A stretch of DNA of 64,000 nt. It comes from an uncultured Mobiluncus sp. (GTDB lineage: Bacteria; Actinomycetota; Actinomycetes; Actinomycetales; Actinomycetaceae). A program made the position numbers and the translations under genes. Each line of letters begins with the position of its first letter. Within the stretch, counting starts at the first letter, position 1. This document shows positions 26,179-34,551 of this stretch, piece after piece. The notes below the pieces were generated by a model. That model was not told the origin of the DNA and ran no database searches. It worked only from the letters and a program-made list of their open reading frames with translations. The stretch covers positions 1 through 64,000 of the forward strand of contig NZ_CALUCZ010000007.1 in NCBI RefSeq assembly GCF_943914685.1, in the 5' to 3' direction.

Positions 26179-27111
26179 TCAGCCCAAAATTTTACACAGC
26201 TGGTCGTACTGGGTAGGGCTCAAACTTCCGCGTTGCCGCAGTCGCTGTGCCGCGGCTCGTGCCAGGGCACGATAGGAGTCGGGCAGGTCAGCCAAATCGT
26301 CAAAAGGCAATGCTGGATCCAAGTCGTCTTTGTCAAGCACGGGTCCGTTCTGTAGCGCCTTGAGGTGTAGGGCGACGGTTTGAGAGTCTCCCCGCACCAC
26401 TGGCCCGGATAGTCCCGCTTCCCCCTCCTGTAAAGCTCTGTCAAAAGCGGCCTTAAACAACGGTTCCACAAAAGCTGCCGGGTCGTCAAGACCCGCCATT
26501 CGCAACGCTCGCAAGGCTTGGGACACCAAGATCACCAGATGATTTGCCCCGTGCGCTAAAGCCGCGTGGTACAGGGGACGCGCCGAATCGGGCAACACGT
26601 GCGGTACCCCGCCGAGGTCTATAACTAAAGCCTGCGCCACAGCCAATAGAGCTCGCGGAGCGTTGACTGCCCAATGGGTCCCCGGTAAACGCTGCAGATC
26701 CAAGGACGTACCGGAAAACGTCTGTGCCGGGTGCAGCGCCAGGGGAATAGCTCCCACTGCGGCGGCAGGCTGTAAAACATCTAGTCCGTGGGCCCCGGAA
26801 ACGTGAACGACCAGCTGACCCGCTCGAAACGCTTGGGCCTGCGCTAATTCCGTAACCAGAGGGGCGATTTCTTGGTCTCGCACGGTAAACACCACAAGGT
26901 CGCAATCGGGCACCAATCGGGCAGGTGGCACCACCGCAACACCGGGGAGGATGGCGTCCACCCGCTCTTGGGAAGTCTCAGAACGTGCCGAAACTCCCAC
27001 TAAAGTGTGTCCCGCTTGCAAGAACGCTGCGGCCAGGATAGGGCCGACCGCACCCATGCCGATGACGCCCACCCGCAGAACCGAGCTTGGGCTCCCGCCA
27101 ATTTCAGACAT
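26179..27111 (-). CDS. Rossmann-fold/DUF2520 dehydrogenase-like protein
   Basis: A 310-residue protein with an N-terminal NAD(P)-binding domain (VGVIGMGAVGPILAAAF) like that of pyrroline-5-carboxylate or ketopantoate reductases, and a C-terminal DUF2520 helical domain (PLYHAALAHGANHLVILV). Family members are often encoded beside panC and have been suspected of a pantothenate role; here panC is about 4.5 kb away. The start ATG 27111 is preferred because TACGAT (plus-strand 27118-27123) ends 6 nt upstream and the protein then begins just before the Rossmann strand. An alternative ATG at 27165 adds 18 residues. Confidence 0.78.
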   Translation of the reverse strand: MSEIGGSPSSVLRVGVIGMGAVGPILAAAFLQAGHTLVGVSARSETSQERVDAILPGVAVVPPARLVPDCDLVVFTVRDQEIAPLVTELAQAQAFRAGQLVVHVSGAHGLDVLQPAAAVGAIPLALHPAQTFSGTSLDLQRLPGTHWAVNAPRALLAVAQALVIDLGGVPHVLPDSARPLYHAALAHGANHLVILVSQALRALRMAGLDDPAAFVEPLFKAAFDRALQEGEAGLSGPVVRGDSQTVALHLKALQNGPVLDKDDLDPALPFDDLADLPDSYRALARAAAQRLRQRGSLSPTQYDQLCKILG

Positions 27112-27355
27112 GACACTATCGTAAACCACCCGCACCGCGAGAGACTCGGCGCGAGCTTGTGCCATCCGAACCAGCCTTTCCCAGCCCCACTGATTACCAG
27201 AGACTCATGTAATTCAGAGAATCTCGGGATTTTTCGACGGGAAATCCACACCAAGCTGCTCCCAACACCGCCTTTTGCCGTTAAGATGTATGTATGGAGT
27301 GTTGTGTCTCCTAACTGGCACGACAAATTGAACACGTTGGTTAACGAGGATGGTT

Positions 27356-28075
27356 ATGGAACCTGCAGTGAGCGAAGCACGACTTTTGGTCGTGGATGAC
27401 GAACCCAATATTCGCGATCTTTTGGCGTCTTCCCTGCGTTTTGCGGGATACGATGTCTTGAGCGCCGGGGATGGTACCGAGGCCTTGCGCCTGGCCACAA
27501 CGGAGAAACCCGATTTGGTAATTTTGGATGTCATGTTGCCGGACATGGACGGCTTTACCGTGACCCGAAAGCTGCGGGCTTCCGGAGTTGATATGCCGAT
27601 TCTGTTCCTGACCGCTAAGGACGATATGCGCGATAAGGTCGAGGGCCTGCAAGCTGGCGGTGATGATTACGTCACCAAGCCTTTCGGCCTAGAGGAGGTC
27701 GTGGCGCGTATCAACGCTATCCTGCGCCGCACGAAGCGCTCCGCGGTGGAACAACCGTTACTGCGCGTAGCTGACCTGGAGCTGGACGACAACCTCTACG
27801 AAGTACATCGCGGAGGCCGCCTCATCGACCTGTCCCCCACCGAGTTCAAACTGTTGCGTTACCTAATGGTTAACGAAGGCCGCGTGGTCTCAAAGACGCA
27901 AATTCTCGATCACGTGTGGGAATACGACTGGGAAGGCGATGCCGCCATCGTGGAATCCTACATCTCTTACCTGCGTCGCAAACTTGACGCCCCAGACGAG
28001 AATGGCAAGATACCGCCCTCGCTCATCCAGACGCGCCGCGGTGTCGGTTACCTGTTGCGCGATCCTAACGAGTAG
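27356..28075 (+). CDS. OmpR-family response regulator
   Basis: A 239-residue two-component transcription factor. The receiver domain has the acidic pair VVDDEP, the phospho-acceptor Asp58 (VILDVMLPDMDG), the switch LTAKDD and Lys in VTKPFG. The winged-helix DNA-binding domain follows (LSPTEFKLLRYLMVNEGRVV, YISYLRRKLD, GVGYLL). The second ATG (27356) is chosen because GAGG is 6 nt before it. The partner kinase follows after a structured 124-bp gap. The sequence resembles the actinobacterial TrcR/MprA group, but the input signal is unknown. Confidence 0.93.
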   Translation: MEPAVSEARLLVVDDEPNIRDLLASSLRFAGYDVLSAGDGTEALRLATTEKPDLVILDVMLPDMDGFTVTRKLRASGVDMPILFLTAKDDMRDKVEGLQAGGDDYVTKPFGLEEVVARINAILRRTKRSAVEQPLLRVADLELDDNLYEVHRGGRLIDLSPTEFKLLRYLMVNEGRVVSKTQILDHVWEYDWEGDAAIVESYISYLRRKLDAPDENGKIPPSLIQTRRGVGYLLRDPNE

Positions 28076-28083
28076 TTTTTAGC

Positions 28084-28131
28084 GGTTTACCGCCGCTGCG
28101 AACGGTGCAAGCCCCGCGGCGGGGGTAAACC
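28084..28131 (+). other. Long imperfect hairpin between regulator and kinase genes
   Basis: GGTTTACC then GCCGC (28084-28096) pairs with GCGGC then GGTAAACC (28116-28131), giving 13 bp with a small bulge. No T-run follows, so it may be an mRNA processing or attenuating element rather than a full terminator. Confidence 0.5.
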
Positions 28132-28199
28132 ATTTCTCTGCCGCCTGGTAGAACGGGACAGACTGTCGAGAAGTACCCAAGTCAGATGAGGAGTGGCAA

Positions 28200-30053
28200 G
28201 TGCGTGGAATAGGGAAACTGTGGATCTCCCTGGCCTTGGCCACGCGGCTGACCATCATTTTTGCCGTCGCTTTGGTAGCGGCGCTGTCTTTGGCTGGCAC
28301 CGTAACGGTACTGTCGCTTTCGTCGTACCTAACCAGCCAGCAGGACGCCCAGCTTTCCGCGGCCGCTAGGGTTATGGGTCCCAACGCCGCAAACCTCTCA
28401 GACACCACGGTGTTTTCCAACAACATGCCCAGTGATTACTACATCTACGTGCAGTTTGTGGGTTCTATGCACCGCACGGATCGCGAATTTATCACCCCGG
28501 CAACTAAGAACGAATCAGGCATTCCCCAACGGCAATACTTGCCGAAAAAGGCTGACATCCCCAAGATAAACAACACTTCTTCGCTGGTCATGCCCGGAAC
28601 TACGGTCCCTTCCACCAAATCAGGTCAAAAGTGGCGGGTTCTGTCGATTTTGCTGACTTCACAGGGCAAAGTCGCCGGGGCTGCGACTGTCGGTCTGTCG
28701 ATGACGCCGCAACGCAATATGCTCCAAGCCATCATTTTCACCATCTCAATCTCGACTTTAATTATCGCTATTGTCGGCACTTTAATGACAAACTACCTGG
28801 TAGGTCGGGCTTTCCGGCCTCTGCATGAGATTGAGGGGGTCGCGAACAAGATTGCGGCCGGGGATTTGACCCAACGTGTTAAGAAAGCCCCTACCACCAC
28901 CGAAGTGGGTTCCTTGGCGAATTCTTTGAACGTGATGCTTTCCAACCTGGAACAGGCGTTCTCAGCGGTGGAGCTGTCCGAACGCAAGATGCGGCGTTTC
29001 GTTTCTGATGCCTCCCACGAGCTACGTACTCCCACCGCCGCGATTCGCGGTTACGCGGAACTGTCGCGCATGGGCGGAGTGGGCCCGGAACGCCAGGCGG
29101 AGGTCATGGCGCGTATCGAGTCTGAGGCCACCCGCATGGGCAACATGGTGCAAGACTTGCTGACGTTGGCGCGATTGGACGAACACCGTCCGATGACCTT
29201 TGAGCGCACCGATATTACCGCTCTGGCGCGGAACTCTCTGTCGGATATGGCCGTGCTGGATCCGGAACGCGAAATGCAGCTGCTGAACATGGAAGATGAG
29301 ACACTGGAGGAAGTCTACAGTGTCTACGCAACCGTGGATGCGGAAAAGATTTCCCAGGTCATTACCAATTTGCTGACTAACGTGCGTCAGCACACTCCAG
29401 CAAATTCCCCCGTCGAGGTGGTGGTGGGTTACCATATGTGGCCTGATGAAACCGGAGCCCCCCTTAAGAACGCCGTGGCTTCAAAGATTCCCGCATTCCA
29501 GCGTTGTGCTGTCATAGAGATTCGTGACCACGGTCCTGGGGTTGCTCCGGAGGACGCGAAAAAGGTCTTTGAACGTTTCTACCGTTCCGACACGTCACGA
29601 GTGCGGACCACTGGTGGCACCGGACTGGGTTTGGCTATTGTTTCCGGGATTGTTTCGGCTCATAACGGTGCAGTGGCAATGCTCCAGACTCCCGGCGGCG
29701 GTGCCACGGTACGAATCAAGCTGCCATGCCAGGCTTCGCACGTCGATTCTGAGGGCGAAAAGAACAATCCGGCCACGAAGTTCGCTGCCGCTTCTGCCGC
29801 CATAAACAAGGCTTCCAGCGCCAAGGAAAGTTCCCGGCAGGCCCCAGCCCCCGCCCGGAAAGCACCAACCAGTGCCCCAAAGCCGCAGGTCATGCCTGTT
29901 GTAAGGCCGGTGCCCCCGATGGCGCGACCCGCCGTACCCACCCCGGCTGTACAGCCACCCCCTGCCGCAGTGCCTTCCCCTCGACCTCCAGCTAAACCGG
30001 TCCCCAAGCCGACGAAGGTTCCCCCACCTCCGCCTCCACCGCGTTCTGCCTAG
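28200..30053 (+). CDS. Sensor histidine kinase with Pro-rich C-terminal tail
   Basis: A 617-residue membrane kinase, partner of the upstream regulator. TM1 spans about 16-42, an extracytoplasmic sensor domain 43-170, TM2 about 176-200 and HAMP follows to about 250. The HisKA box has phospho-acceptor His273 (VSDASHELRTP), and the ATPase has DHGPGVAPED and GGTGLGLAIV. After the kinase core (about 505) comes a tail of about 110 residues, very rich in Pro, Ala and Lys, ending PPPPPPPRSA, which is unusual for this family and may bind partners or the wall. GTG 28200 follows GAGGAG. Confidence 0.92.
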   Translation: MRGIGKLWISLALATRLTIIFAVALVAALSLAGTVTVLSLSSYLTSQQDAQLSAAARVMGPNAANLSDTTVFSNNMPSDYYIYVQFVGSMHRTDREFITPATKNESGIPQRQYLPKKADIPKINNTSSLVMPGTTVPSTKSGQKWRVLSILLTSQGKVAGAATVGLSMTPQRNMLQAIIFTISISTLIIAIVGTLMTNYLVGRAFRPLHEIEGVANKIAAGDLTQRVKKAPTTTEVGSLANSLNVMLSNLEQAFSAVELSERKMRRFVSDASHELRTPTAAIRGYAELSRMGGVGPERQAEVMARIESEATRMGNMVQDLLTLARLDEHRPMTFERTDITALARNSLSDMAVLDPEREMQLLNMEDETLEEVYSVYATVDAEKISQVITNLLTNVRQHTPANSPVEVVVGYHMWPDETGAPLKNAVASKIPAFQRCAVIEIRDHGPGVAPEDAKKVFERFYRSDTSRVRTTGGTGLGLAIVSGIVSAHNGAVAMLQTPGGGATVRIKLPCQASHVDSEGEKNNPATKFAAASAAINKASSAKESSRQAPAPARKAPTSAPKPQVMPVVRPVPPMARPAVPTPAVQPPPAAVPSPRPPAKPVPKPTKVPPPPPPPRSA

Positions 30054-30205
30054 GTCCGGGCGACTCGATACCAGCTGTGGGACTTCCGACCGCAGTTTTT
30101 GCCGTCTAGAGCTCAGGTTTTCGGCAAAAGTCGTGACTACCGGGATAAACAGCTATACTTGGTAGGTTGCTTGGGTTTTCCCCAAGCTGGCAGAGGATGA
30201 TGTGT

Positions 30206-31222
30206 ATGGCCGAGATGATACCGGCTTGGTTATTGGCGGGTTTTGCCCGCTCTGTTGCCGCTGAAGGCGGTACGGCTCCGCGGGACGTAGCCCAATCCGT
30301 AGGCACCGAGTTAGCCCAACGGTGGATGGACGCGCAGCGCCATTTTCATAACCTGGATTATCTGAAAACCACCCTTGAAAACGTTGATATTCTCAGCGAG
30401 CAGGCTCGTGATGTGGACGCTATCCGTCTGGCCGTGTGGTATCACGGTGCGATTTTTGACGTTTCCAAAGCGGCGGTGGAGCGCGGAGAAGCGGGATTGA
30501 ATGTGTTGAGTTCCGCTGACTATGCTGCTGATTCTCTGGCTGAGCTGGGCGTTCATGAGGCGCAGATTGAAAAAATCGCGGAACTTATCCGCGGTTTACA
30601 TCGCCATCAGGCGGTTGACGATATTGACGCCCAGGTGCTTTCCGACGCGGATTTGTGCATATTGGCTGCGGATCCGCAAGAGTATCTCGAGTATTTGCGG
30701 GCCATTCGCCGCGAGTACGCTGCCTACGACGAGGCTCGTTTTATTTCTGCCCGTTCCAAGGTCATCGGTAGTCTGCTGAACCGTCCGCAGCTGTTTTGGA
30801 CGCACGGCGCTGCGGGTTGGGAAGAACAAGCCCGCGAAAACCTGAGGGCAGAACTCGAACGCTTGGAAAAGACCGGCACCGCTGGGTTAGAGATTGCTGG
30901 CGCAGGGGCTGACGCCACTACCCAGACCGGCGTGATTCCCGCTGCGGCACCGGCCTCGGAGCTCTCCCCTGCTCCGGGGGAAGTCGCCGTGACGGTTCCT
31001 GGAACCAAGCCGGAAGCCGGGGACTTGTCTGAGACCGCCCCGAGGGCTGCAGACGAGGAGGATATCGACGAACCTGACGAGGTCAACCCCTATGCCCCTC
31101 CGGATGAAGCGGATTTGGGCTCGACCCTCGAAAACGTCGCCGAAGCCATGGACACAATGGTCATGAAAGCGCTTAAACCCGCCGAAGTTGGCCTTAAACC
31201 CCTTTCTGACGTGCAGGAATAG
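30206..31222 (+). CDS. HD-superfamily-like protein with altered HD dyad
   Basis: A 338-residue protein. Residues 1-220 resemble the predicted metal-dependent HD phosphohydrolases of the COG4339 type (RHFHNLDYL, AVWYHGAIFD, LSDADLCILAADP). The motif expected to read HD reads His80-Gly81, so a key aspartate appears lost. The last 110 residues are acidic and low in complexity (Glu, Ala, Pro), followed by a short conserved-looking helix (TLENVAEAMDTMVMKAL). ATG 30206 is chosen because AGAGGA lies 8 nt upstream; TATACT at 30154-30159 is a likely -10. Whether it is an active enzyme is doubtful. Confidence 0.7.
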   Translation: MAEMIPAWLLAGFARSVAAEGGTAPRDVAQSVGTELAQRWMDAQRHFHNLDYLKTTLENVDILSEQARDVDAIRLAVWYHGAIFDVSKAAVERGEAGLNVLSSADYAADSLAELGVHEAQIEKIAELIRGLHRHQAVDDIDAQVLSDADLCILAADPQEYLEYLRAIRREYAAYDEARFISARSKVIGSLLNRPQLFWTHGAAGWEEQARENLRAELERLEKTGTAGLEIAGAGADATTQTGVIPAAAPASELSPAPGEVAVTVPGTKPEAGDLSETAPRAADEEDIDEPDEVNPYAPPDEADLGSTLENVAEAMDTMVMKALKPAEVGLKPLSDVQE

Positions 31223-31223
31223 G

Positions 31224-31261
31224 GTTTTCCACAGAGTGTACGATTTCGAAGTTTTCCACAG
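31224..31261 (+). repeat. Two direct GTTTTCCACAG repeats upstream of the WXG100 gene
   Basis: GTTTTCCACAG occurs at 31224-31234 and again at 31251-31261, 27 bp apart. TTTTCCACA differs by one base from the DnaA box TTATCCACA. They lie just after the HD gene stop and before the esx-like gene. Confidence 0.55.
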
Positions 31262-31372
31262 GTAGATTTTTTGTGACTGGGCACCTAATGCGCGTTGCCT
31301 TAGTTTGAGAGTGCGCGAAAACCAAAGTTTGGTTTTTCCGTACTTTAAGTGTTTCAAACGAAAGGAACCACC

Positions 31373-31663
31373 ATGCAATTTCAAGTTGATAGCGACGCCG
31401 TAGCTGCCGCCGGCGCCCAAACTCGTGCCTGTGCTGAGGAAGTCAGCGCCCAAGTTTCCGCGATGATGGCGAATCTGACCACCCTGCAGGAATCTTGGAC
31501 AGGTGCCGCTTCCGCAGCTTTCGCGGCTCTCGCGGCTCAATGGCGCGCCACTCAGGCCACCGTGGAAGATAACCTCCGTCAGATTGGTTTGCAGCTGGAT
31601 ACCGCATCCGCGAACTACGCCGAAACGGAATCGAACGCTACCGCGCTGTTTGCCGGGGCGTAA
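31373..31663 (+). CDS. WXG100 family type VII secretion substrate
   Basis: A 96-residue helical-hairpin protein of the ESAT-6-like family, exported by type VII systems. Trp42-Thr-Gly44 forms the WXG turn, and the C-terminal export signal YxxxE is present (Tyr82, Glu86). ATG 31373 follows AAAGGA. It is a single gene with its own terminator. No EccC ATPase or second partner gene is within the window, so it must use a system encoded elsewhere or form a homodimer. Confidence 0.93.
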   Translation: MQFQVDSDAVAAAGAQTRACAEEVSAQVSAMMANLTTLQESWTGAASAAFAALAAQWRATQATVEDNLRQIGLQLDTASANYAETESNATALFAGA

Positions 31664-31696
31664 AGGAATTCGGTTACATCGCATACCCCAAAATCT

Positions 31697-31733
31697 AAGA
31701 ACTGAGAGACTCCGTGGAAGTCTCTCAGTTCTT
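31697..31733 (+). terminator. Intrinsic terminator of the WXG100 gene
   Basis: A 15-bp perfect stem (31697-31711 with 31719-31733, arm AAGAACTGAGAGACT) with a 7-nt loop lies 33 bp after the stop. Ends in TTCTTAT. It can also serve the convergent gene. Confidence 0.9.
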
Positions 31734-31773
31734 ATAACGATTTATGGATTTCGCAAAAGGGTTTTGCCGCGGA

Positions 31774-32316
31774 TTAGCGACGCAGACCCAGGTTGATTTT
31801 CTTTCCGGTAACGATTGAAATCACGACCGCAGCAGCAACCCCGGAACCTACGCACAGCAACATGATAAAGATGAAAGAAACCACGCCGGGAATCGAGTTA
31901 ATCGGGGAGGACACGAAAGCTTGCGGCGCGTTTGCGTTGATTGCCGAGATGGAGGTCTTAGTTTTCCCGGTGGCGTTTGCGGGAGCTTGGGGGGCCACGT
32001 TGGCGTGAATCTGAGGTTCCGCGTTAGCTACGGAAGCCGGGGCCTGGGGGTACATGACTTCAGGTCCAGCCGGGACATCAACGTCATTGCCGCCCGCATT
32101 CAATTCCGCAGTGGAAGGAGCCGTGGGAGCGGGAGATGCAGGGTTGACCACTACGTCGGAGGCTCCGGAGGGCATTGAATCGAGGTTCACGTGTTCCATC
32201 ACCGTGCCGGCGGAGTCTCCGGATGCGTCCGGGGAAGGCAAATTCTCGGCGTACGCTGCCGGGGCGAAAGCCAAACCCAGCACCAGCGCCGCTGCTGTAA
32301 TCAAAAACTTTTTCAT
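31774..32316 (-). CDS. Secreted Pro/Ala-rich protein with C-terminal membrane anchor
   Basis: A 180-residue protein with no recognised family. It has a clear signal peptide (1-23, MKKFLITAAALVLG, ending AYA). A low-complexity Ala/Pro/Asn/Val segment of about 120 residues follows, then a hydrophobic helix (VVSFIFIMLLCVGSGVAAAVVISIV) and a short basic tail. ATG 32316 is chosen because AGGA precedes it by 4-5 nt and the signal peptide then starts properly. It converges with the WXG100 gene across the terminator. It probably sits on the outer face of the membrane. Confidence 0.75.
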   Translation of the reverse strand: MKKFLITAAALVLGLAFAPAAYAENLPSPDASGDSAGTVMEHVNLDSMPSGASDVVVNPASPAPTAPSTAELNAGGNDVDVPAGPEVMYPQAPASVANAEPQIHANVAPQAPANATGKTKTSISAINANAPQAFVSSPINSIPGVVSFIFIMLLCVGSGVAAAVVISIVTGKKINLGLRR

Positions 32317-32697
32317 CGCGTCCTGCCTCAGTTTCGAATTCCTATGTCCAGGGTTTTCCCAGTTCCTCACCACACGATTTTCCCAGGTTCCAAACCTAGA
32401 AATCCTTGCGGTTGTTTACTTAACATTGTAACCTCTAAAACATTTATCGGTAACCCCCCAGCTTTCATTAGGATTCTTTTCGGAGTTTTTGGGTAAATTT
32501 CAAGGTTTTTTCCGGTAGTTTTCCAAACCTTTGTAACAACATTCTCATCTTTGCCCGCTCAGCCGTGCCGCCGTGCTGACACGCCCGCGACTGACACAAG
32601 TTCTGGGGAACAGTAAAAAACCACCGGGGCGACCCCCTGAGAACAGGGAATCGCTCCGATGGAAAGTTATGAAAAACTCGAGCGGTTCAGTACCGGT
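32317..32697. other. 381-bp gap before groEL stop
   Basis: Apart from the leader and promoter region of the secreted protein gene (AT-rich, 32317-32520) and the groEL terminator at 32615-32657, I see no gene or structured element here. Confidence 0.6.
32615..32657 (-). terminator. groEL terminator
   Basis: GGAGCGATTCCCTG (minus strand) pairs with CAGGGGGTCGCCCC over 14 positions, with two G-T pairs and one mismatch (32626-32639 with 32644-32657, 4-nt loop). A run of six Ts (plus-strand As at 32615-32620) lies a few bases behind. Confidence 0.85.
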
Positions 32698-34323
32698 TTA
32701 GTACATGCCGCCCATGTCGTCGCCAGCCGGAGCCGGAGCCGGAGCCGGAGGCTCAGGCTTGTCAGCCACCACCGCTTCGGTGGTCAGGAACAGACCCGCG
32801 ATAGAGGCCGCGTTCTGCAGAGCGGAACGAGTCACCTTCACCGGGTCAGCCACCTTGGCTTCCAACAGATCCTCGTACTCGCCGGTAGCGGCATTCAGAC
32901 CCTGACCCTTGGGCAGGTGACGGACCTTCTCAGCCACAACCCCGCCTTCCAAGCCAGCGTTATCCGCAATCTGCTTCAGCGGGGATTCCACTGCCACCCG
33001 CACGATGGCGGCACCGGTCGCTTCGTCGCCTTCCAGCTGCAGATCCTTGAAAGCCTCCGCGGCAGCCTGAATCAGCGCCACGCCGCCGCCGGGAACCAAG
33101 CCTTCTTCCTTCGCAGCCTTCGCGTTGCGCACAGCATCTTCGATGCGGTGCTTGCGTTCTTTCAGCTCCACCTCGGTAGCGGCACCGGACTTGATAACAG
33201 CTACGCCGCCAGCCAGCTTGGCCAAGCGTTCCTGGAGTTTCTCACGGTCGTAGTCGGAATCGGTCTTTTCGATTTCCTGGCGAATCTGGCGAATGCGAGC
33301 CTCCAGGGCGTCCTTGTCGCCAGCGCCGTCCACGATGGTGGTGTCGTCCTTGGTGACAACGACCTTGCGGGCGGTACCCAGCACTTCCAGACCCACGTTC
33401 TCCAGCTTCAGACCGAGGTCCTCGCTGACGACTTGGGCGCCGGTGAGGATTGCCATATCCTGGAGCATAGCCTTACGGCGATCGCCGAAACCGGGAGCCT
33501 TGACCGCGACGACCTTCAGTGCACCGCGGATACGGTTCAGCACCAAAGTTGCCAGCGCTTCGCCTTCGATGTCCTCGGCGATAATGGCCACCGGCTTACC
33601 AGCCTGCATGACCTTTTCCAGCAGCGGCACCAAGTCCTTGATAGAGGAAATCTTGGTGTCCACCAGCAGGACGTAGGTGTCCTCCAGAGCGGCTTCCTGA
33701 CGGTCCGCGTCGGTCACGAAGTAGGGGGAAATGTAGCCGCGATCGAAACGCATACCCTCGGTGACCTCAAGGCTCAGGCCGAAAGTGTTGGATTCTTCCA
33801 CGGTGATGACGCCCTCTTGGCCGACCTTTTCCATGGCCTCGGCAATCATGTCGCCGATGGTTTCATCAGCGGCTGAAATCGAGGCAGTCGCAGCGATTTG
33901 TTCTTTGGTCTTAACTTCTACCGCATCGTTGAGCAAACGAGCCACCACCGCGTCAACGGCCTTCTCGATACCGTGACGCAATGCAATCGGGTTCGCGCCC
34001 GCAGCCACGTTGCGCAGACCTTCCTTGACAATAGCCTGAGCCAAAACGGTCGCCGTAGTGGTACCGTCACCAGCCACGTCGTCAGTCTTCTTGGCGACTT
34101 CCTTAACCAGCTCGGCGCCAATCTTTTCGTAGGGGTCGGCCAGGTCAATTTCCTTAGCGATAGACACGCCGTCATTAGTAATGGTCGGGGCGCCCCACTT
34201 CTTTTCCAACACCACGTTGCGGCCCTTGGGTCCCAAGGTTACCTTGACGGTGTCAGCCAACAGGTCCAAGCCGCGTTCCATGCCGCGACGGGCTTCTTCT
34301 GCAAAGGCAATCATTTTTGCCAT
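32698..34323 (-). CDS. groEL: Chaperonin GroEL
   Basis: A 541-residue Hsp60 chaperonin subunit that forms the folding ring with GroES. It shows the ATP-site stretches TLGPKGRNVVLEK and DVAGDGTTTATVLAQ, the signature VKAPGFGDRRKAMLQDMAILTG, and a Pro/Ala-rich C-terminus ending GDDMGGMY rather than a long GGM repeat. ATG 34323 is 9 nt after GGAGG. Two CIRCE operators lie about 110-170 bp upstream, so it is under HrcA heat-shock control. No groES is adjacent, so this is either a second groEL or one separated from groES. Confidence 0.97.
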   Translation of the reverse strand: MAKMIAFAEEARRGMERGLDLLADTVKVTLGPKGRNVVLEKKWGAPTITNDGVSIAKEIDLADPYEKIGAELVKEVAKKTDDVAGDGTTTATVLAQAIVKEGLRNVAAGANPIALRHGIEKAVDAVVARLLNDAVEVKTKEQIAATASISAADETIGDMIAEAMEKVGQEGVITVEESNTFGLSLEVTEGMRFDRGYISPYFVTDADRQEAALEDTYVLLVDTKISSIKDLVPLLEKVMQAGKPVAIIAEDIEGEALATLVLNRIRGALKVVAVKAPGFGDRRKAMLQDMAILTGAQVVSEDLGLKLENVGLEVLGTARKVVVTKDDTTIVDGAGDKDALEARIRQIRQEIEKTDSDYDREKLQERLAKLAGGVAVIKSGAATEVELKERKHRIEDAVRNAKAAKEEGLVPGGGVALIQAAAEAFKDLQLEGDEATGAAIVRVAVESPLKQIADNAGLEGGVVAEKVRHLPKGQGLNAATGEYEDLLEAKVADPVKVTRSALQNAASIAGLFLTTEAVVADKPEPPAPAPAPAGDDMGGMY

Positions 34324-34433
34324 TTATTACAACCTCCGCTTTTATAAGGTTCATGTGCGGCGAATGCCCGCGACGGACGGCTGGGGTTGTGGCGGTTCAC
34401 GTCTCCGCGCGACCTGCAGCCTCATTCACCAAC

Positions 34434-34460
34434 TTGTCACTCTGACATTGAGAGTGCTAA
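34434..34460 (-). promoter_or_regulatory. CIRCE operator, start-proximal copy
   Basis: TTGTCACTC-N9-GAGTGCTAA. The right half is the exact CIRCE half-site, and the left half differs by two bases from TTAGCACTC. HrcA is the known repressor. Confidence 0.85.
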
Positions 34461-34467
34461 CTCAATC

Positions 34468-34494
34468 TTGGCACTCTCGCCCCTCGAGTGCAAG
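34468..34494 (-). promoter_or_regulatory. CIRCE operator, start-distal copy
   Basis: TTGGCACTC-N9-GAGTGCAAG. The core GCACTC-N9-GAGTGC is perfect. It overlaps a likely promoter read on the minus strand, with TTGCAC as -35 and AAGATT as a weak -10 at 18-bp spacing. Confidence 0.85.
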
Positions 34495-34551
34495 TTTTAA
34501 ACTTCTGTGTCCGCGGCGAGTTGCTGCGCAAAATGACTTGCCCGGCTGGCT

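Noticed and set aside
32659..33876. 405-codon open frame antisense to groEL
   Set aside because: It mirrors the highly biased groEL codons, has no recognisable domain and no ribosome site; groEL is certain on the other strand.
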